This document shows, piece by piece, positions 7,407-10,030 of a stretch of 10,030 nucleotides of DNA; the first letter of the stretch is position 1; each line of letters begins with the position of its first letter. Below the pieces are notes generated by a model. The model was given only the letters and a program-made list of their open reading frames with translations, was not told the origin of the DNA and did not search any database. Origin of the DNA: JAFTYR01 sp964571375 (GTDB lineage Bacteria > Pseudomonadota > Gammaproteobacteria > Burkholderiales > Burkholderiaceae_F). The stretch is taken from assembly GCA_964571375.1 (NCBI GenBank), contig CAZNBL010000045.1, forward strand, positions 1-10,030. Reading direction: 5' to 3'. Made by a program: the position numbers and the translations under genes.

Positions 7407-7426
7407 ATCGAATAGTTTTTAAATTT

Positions 7427-7894
7427 TTATTTAGAGGAATATGTGCCGGGCTTTTGAAAACGGATGGTATGAATACCCTGGTCTTCGCGGTGCTTCTTGT
7501 CTGCCAGACTCTTGAGCGTAATACCCGAGAGAAACTGACGCATCGCATCGTTCAGACTGTCCCAAAGCTCGAAAGTGATGCATTCGCCTTCACCGTCGCA
7601 GCCTTTGCGGGTCTTCTCACAACGAGTCGTCTTCAATGTCGAATCCACCGCATCAAGGATCTGGTCGACGGTAATTTCAGAAGCGGGACGGGCTAAACGA
7701 TAGCCGCCCGCCGGACCGCGAATTCCTTCGACTAAGCCGGCTTTGCGCAGTTTTCCGAACAGCTGTTCGAGATAAGAGCTCGATAAATGCCTTCTCTCGC
7801 CGATGGCTGCAATGGTGACGTACTCCTGCGGATCATGCAGGGCAATGTCGAGCATTGCAGTAACAGCAAAACGTCCTTTAGTAGTGAGCTTCAC
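7427..7894 (-). CDS. iscR: Rrf2-family Fe-S cluster regulator IscR
   Basis: A dimeric winged-helix repressor or activator that senses [2Fe-2S] supply and controls the isc operon. The 155-residue protein has the Rrf2 N-terminus (Met-Lys-Leu-Thr-Thr-Lys-Gly-Arg-Phe-Ala-Val). It keeps the DNA-contact positions of E. coli IscR: Ser40 and Glu43 in the recognition helix and Arg59-Gly-Pro in the wing. Cluster cysteines are at 92, 99 and 105, with one extra residue between the first two compared with E. coli (92, 98, 104). The fourth ligand, His107 in E. coli, is replaced by Phe108 (codon TTC at 7573-7571) in Cys-Ile-Thr-Phe-Glu-Leu-Trp. The start is GTG, with AGGA eight bases upstream. The gene is first in the isc operon and is probably self-regulated through the operator at 7901-7925. 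Confidence 0.97.
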   Translation of the reverse strand: MKLTTKGRFAVTAMLDIALHDPQEYVTIAAIGERRHLSSSYLEQLFGKLRKAGLVEGIRGPAGGYRLARPASEITVDQILDAVDSTLKTTRCEKTRKGCDGEGECITFELWDSLNDAMRQFLSGITLKSLADKKHREDQGIHTIRFQKPGTYSSK

Positions 7895-7900
7895 GCATTA

Positions 7901-7925
7901 ATTCCTGATTAAAACAGTCAAGAAT
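7901..7925 (-). promoter_or_regulatory. Type 1 IscR-binding site (operator of the isc operon)
   Basis: On the minus strand this 25-base element fits 22 of 25 positions of the E. coli type 1 IscR consensus (ATASYYGACTRWWWYAGTCRRSTAT, quoted from memory). The core half-sites are TTGACTG and AATCAGG around TTTT. It starts at the last bases of the -10 element and covers the expected transcription start and the iscR Shine-Dalgarno, so bound IscR would block initiation. Type 1 sites need cluster-loaded IscR in E. coli. Confidence 0.8.
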
Positions 7926-7952
7926 AATAAAGACTTCCATTCCCGACCGCAA
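7924..7952 (-). promoter_or_regulatory. Probable sigma-70 promoter of the isc operon
   Basis: The -35 element is TTGCGG at 7952-7947, the spacer is 17 bases, and the -10 element is TATTAT at 7929-7924. Transcription would start near 7917, giving an iscR leader of only about 23 bases. The weak -35 half is matched to a good -10 and spacing. The overlapping IscR operator supports the placement. Confidence 0.65.
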
Positions 7953-7977
7953 CTGTCGGAAATCAAAAAAAGAAACA

Positions 7978-8001
7978 AAAAACCGCCCGAAGGCGGTTTT
8001 T
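7978..8001 (-). terminator. Strong intrinsic terminator of the phosphatase gene
   Basis: A perfect stem AAAACCGCC/GGCGGTTTT with a four-base loop, TTCG on the minus strand, is followed on that strand by further T residues. It lies 14 bases after the phosphatase stop and just ahead of the isc promoter, so it separates the two transcripts. The plus strand also ends the stem in five T residues, so the hairpin could work both ways. Confidence 0.9.
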
Positions 8002-8014
8002 CTTATATTTCCTA

Positions 8015-8512
8015 TCAGAAGGAGCGGGAGATGTTGTACATCGATGCGCGCTTCTTGACGACGTCCATGAGACCTTCGCAGGCATCTTCACAGTAATCGA
8101 GAACGGTGTTGAAGCCTTCGTTGCCGCCGTAGTACGGATCGGGAACAACTGCGTTGTCATATTCGCTTGCGTAACGCATGAGCAGAGCAAGCTTATGGCG
8201 GTACATCGGAGGGCAGACCTGCTGCATGGCTGTAAGGTTTTCCCAGTCCATAGCGAGGATGAAGTCGCAGTCTCTGAAATCCTCCATGGTGATCTGTCTG
8301 GCACGGAAGCCCGACAAATCATATCCGCGCTTTCTGCCGGCAAGCTGAGCGCGCACGTCGGGGGCTTCGCCCACATGGTACCCATGAGTGCCTGCCGAAT
8401 CCACGATTACTTGATCGGTTAAACCGGCCTCCTTCACCATCTTCTGGAATACGGCTTCAGCTGTCGGAGAACGACAGATGTTGCCCATACACACAAACAG
8501 TACCTTAACCAT
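8015..8512 (-). CDS. Low-molecular-weight protein tyrosine phosphatase
   Basis: A 165-residue cytosolic enzyme of the LMW-PTP/ArsC-like fold that removes phosphate from phosphotyrosine through a cysteinyl-phosphate. The active-site loop C-x5-R-S is at residues 8-15 (Cys8, Arg14), close to the N-terminus as always in this family. The general acid is Asp125 in Asp-Pro-Tyr-Tyr-Gly-Gly. The family also includes phosphatases tied to exopolysaccharide tyrosine kinases, but no kinase or capsule gene is in view. Its place directly ahead of iscR is common in betaproteobacteria, as far as I recall, and unexplained. The ATG at 8512 is preceded by AGAGAG at about ten bases. A terminator follows, so it is not part of the isc transcript. 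Confidence 0.95.
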   Translation of the reverse strand: MVKVLFVCMGNICRSPTAEAVFQKMVKEAGLTDQVIVDSAGTHGYHVGEAPDVRAQLAGRKRGYDLSGFRARQITMEDFRDCDFILAMDWENLTAMQQVCPPMYRHKLALLMRYASEYDNAVVPDPYYGGNEGFNTVLDYCEDACEGLMDVVKKRASMYNISRSF

Positions 8513-8548
8513 AGTTCAAATTCTCTCTAATTCCAGATTCAATTTCCT

Positions 8549-8580
8549 GCGCCTACCACAAAGCTACGACCCGTAGGCGC
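8549..8580. repeat. Inverted repeat upstream of the phosphatase gene
   Basis: GCGCCTAC at 8549-8556 and its complement GTAGGCGC at 8573-8580 form a perfect eight-base stem around a 16-base loop. The loop itself contains a further CTAC/GTAG pairing option. No T run follows on either strand, so it does not look like a standard terminator for uvrB. It could be a leader hairpin of the phosphatase mRNA or a protein-binding palindrome. Confidence 0.5.
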
Positions 8581-8591
8581 GTACTTCGGAA

Positions 8592-8621
8592 ATATTAGCG
8601 GTTTCCTTATATGAAAATCAA
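8592..8621 (-). promoter_or_regulatory. Possible promoter of the phosphatase gene
   Basis: TTGATT at 8621-8616, an 18-base spacer and TAATAT at 8597-8592 on the minus strand resemble a weak sigma-70 promoter, each box matching four of six consensus bases. It lies between uvrB and the phosphatase gene and would place the inverted repeat at 8549-8580 in the leader. This is inference from sequence likeness only. Confidence 0.3.
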
Positions 8622-8626
8622 GCATT

Positions 8627-10030
8627 TCAAACCGCGCCGTGCTCGGCCGTCTCGGTCGAGCCGACACCGAACACCTGCTGCTTGATTCTCGTGAGACGGT
8701 CGCGTACTTCGGCAGCCTTCTCAAACTCAAGGTTCTTGGCGTGATCGAGCATTTCTTTTTCGAGTTTCTTGATCTCCTTGGCAAGCTGCTTCGGATCAAG
8801 TTTTTCATAATCAATACCGTCGATCAAACCTTCTGTACCCGTTTCGACGTCCTTCTTCACATAAACGCCGTCGATGATGTCGCGGATCTCTTTCTTCACG
8901 CTTCTCGGCGTGATGTTGTGCTCAATGTTATAAGCCTGCTGCTTGGCGCGGCGGCGCTCCGTCTCTCCGATAGCCTTTCTCATCGAATCCGTAATCGAAT
9001 CCGCATAGAGAATGGCTTTGCCTTCGACGTTTCGGGCCGCACGGCCGATCGTCTGAATAAGCGAGCGCTCACTTCTTAAGAAACCTTCCTTGTCCGCATC
9101 GAGAATCGCAACGAGAGACACTTCCGGAATATCGAGACCTTCTCGGAGCAGGTTGATACCGACCAACACATCGAATACACCGGCTCTGAGATCGCGGATG
9201 ATTTCCACTCGCTCGACGGTATCGATGTCCGAGTGCAGATAGCGCACTTTGACTCCGTTGTCTTCGAGGAACTCGGTTAAGTCTTCTGCCATGCGCTTGG
9301 TAAGCGTTGTAATCAGTACGCGCTGCTCTCTGGCCACGCGATCCTTGATTTCGCCGAGCACATCGTCGACCTGAGTTGCGGCAGGACGCACTTCCACCAC
9401 CGGATCAACGAGTCCCGTGGGACGCACCACCTGCTCGACAATCTGGGAGGAATGCTCGAGTTCATACTTTGCCGGCGTAGCCGACACGAAAATCGATCGG
9501 CGCATCTTGCGCTCAAACTCTTCGAATCTGAGCGGACGGTTGTCTTTGGCGCTCGGCAGACGGAAGCCGTACTGAACCAATGTTTCTTTACGCGCACCGT
9601 CACCGCGGCTCATGCCGCCGATCTGACCGAGAAGTACGTGCGATTCGTCAAAGAACATCAAAGCGTCGGTCGGCAGATAATCGATCAAGGTCGGAGGCGG
9701 CTCTCCGGGCTTGGCGCCCGAAAGGTGACGCGAGTAGTTTTCAATGCCCTTGCAGAACCCGAGTTCGTGCAACAGCTCCAAATCAAAAAGCGTGCGTTCG
9801 CGAAGTCTCTGAGCTTCGACAAGTCTTCCTTCGTTTAAAAGAAATGCCTCACGCTCCTTCAGTTCTTCTTTGATAGTTTCGATTGCGCGAAGCACATCGC
9901 CTCTCGGCGTCACGTAGTTTGAGGTCGGATAGATCGTAAAACGCTTGACCTGCTGCTGAACTTTGCCGGTAAGCGGATCAAAGAAATAAAGGGCTTCGAT
10001 TTCATCGTCAAAGAGCTGAACGCGAAGCGC
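8627..10030 (-). CDS. uvrB: Excinuclease ABC subunit B (5' part outside window)
   Basis: The helicase-like damage-verification subunit of nucleotide excision repair, which takes DNA from UvrA and recruits UvrC. The last 467 codons are in view, and the frame stays open to the right edge. About 200 N-terminal residues, including the Walker A motif, are missing. Visible elements are the Asp-Glu-Ser-His box (about 9649-9638), the Leu-His-Ser-Asp-Ile-Asp-Thr-Val-Glu-Arg segment, the Asn-Leu-Leu-Arg-Glu-Gly-Leu-Asp motif and Gln-Thr-Ile-Gly-Arg-Ala-Ala-Arg of the second helicase domain. The C-terminal UVR motif for UvrC binding is also present (about 8660-8760). A GTG at 9913 is an internal Val codon, because the sequence upstream of it continues as normal UvrB. 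It is read toward the phosphatase gene and ends at TGA 8629-8627. Confidence 0.98.
   Translation of the reverse strand, partial: ALRVQLFDDEIEALYFFDPLTGKVQQQVKRFTIYPTSNYVTPRGDVLRAIETIKEELKEREAFLLNEGRLVEAQRLRERTLFDLELLHELGFCKGIENYSRHLSGAKPGEPPPTLIDYLPTDALMFFDESHVLLGQIGGMSRGDGARKETLVQYGFRLPSAKDNRPLRFEEFERKMRRSIFVSATPAKYELEHSSQIVEQVVRPTGLVDPVVEVRPAATQVDDVLGEIKDRVAREQRVLITTLTKRMAEDLTEFLEDNGVKVRYLHSDIDTVERVEIIRDLRAGVFDVLVGINLLREGLDIPEVSLVAILDADKEGFLRSERSLIQTIGRAARNVEGKAILYADSITDSMRKAIGETERRRAKQQAYNIEHNITPRSVKKEIRDIIDGVYVKKDVETGTEGLIDGIDYEKLDPKQLAKEIKKLEKEMLDHAKNLEFEKAAEVRDRLTRIKQQVFGVGSTETAEHGAV

Noticed and set aside
7397..7408. iscS start four codons earlier at ATG 7408
   Set aside because: That ATG overlaps the GGAG that serves ATG 7396, and the family N-terminus begins at the latter.
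9911..9913. uvrB start at GTG 9913
   Set aside because: Translation upstream of it continues as normal UvrB sequence to the window edge, so the codon is an internal Val.
1..10030. A previously undescribed multi-gene system, mobile element or CRISPR array
   Set aside because: Every large frame is assigned to a known core family except the 33-codon left-edge fragment. I saw no repeat arrays, transposase signatures, attachment sites or abrupt composition change.

Overview
This is an ordinary housekeeping stretch from a proteobacterium, most likely a betaproteobacterium of the Burkholderiales. The base composition looks moderate in GC, and the order low-molecular-weight tyrosine phosphatase, iscR, iscS, iscU, iscA, hscB, hscA, fdx, iscX is the arrangement I know from that group. 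The protein sequences suggest a gut lineage such as Sutterellaceae, but that is a guess. I see no mobile element, tRNA, rRNA, CRISPR array or defence system, and no gene-free stretch longer than about 120 bases.

Left part (1-2506, plus strand): the last codons of an unidentified gene, then lysS (lysyl-tRNA synthetase), then a Nudix hydrolase of the DUF4743 type. The three are packed tightly enough to be one transcript, which ends at a hairpin with a short T run at 2468-2506.

Middle part (2516-7952, minus strand): a complete isc operon for iron-sulfur cluster assembly. A promoter and a well-matched type 1 IscR operator lie just ahead of iscR. IscR senses cluster supply, IscS provides sulfur from cysteine, IscU is the scaffold, IscA is an A-type carrier, HscB and HscA release the cluster from IscU, Fdx supplies electrons, and IscX modulates IscS. 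Most gene junctions are 1 to 30 bases or overlap, so translational coupling is likely.

Right part (7978-10030, minus strand): a low-molecular-weight protein tyrosine phosphatase gene, separated from isc by a strong terminator, and the 3' two thirds of uvrB (nucleotide excision repair), which runs off the window edge. The plus-strand lysS unit and the minus-strand isc unit converge near 2464-2515.

The most notable points are: IscR has Phe where the histidine cluster ligand of the E. coli protein should be, although its target operator is preserved; hscB has to start at TTG; and two genes start at GTG codons interlocked with tiny out-of-frame ATG reading frames.
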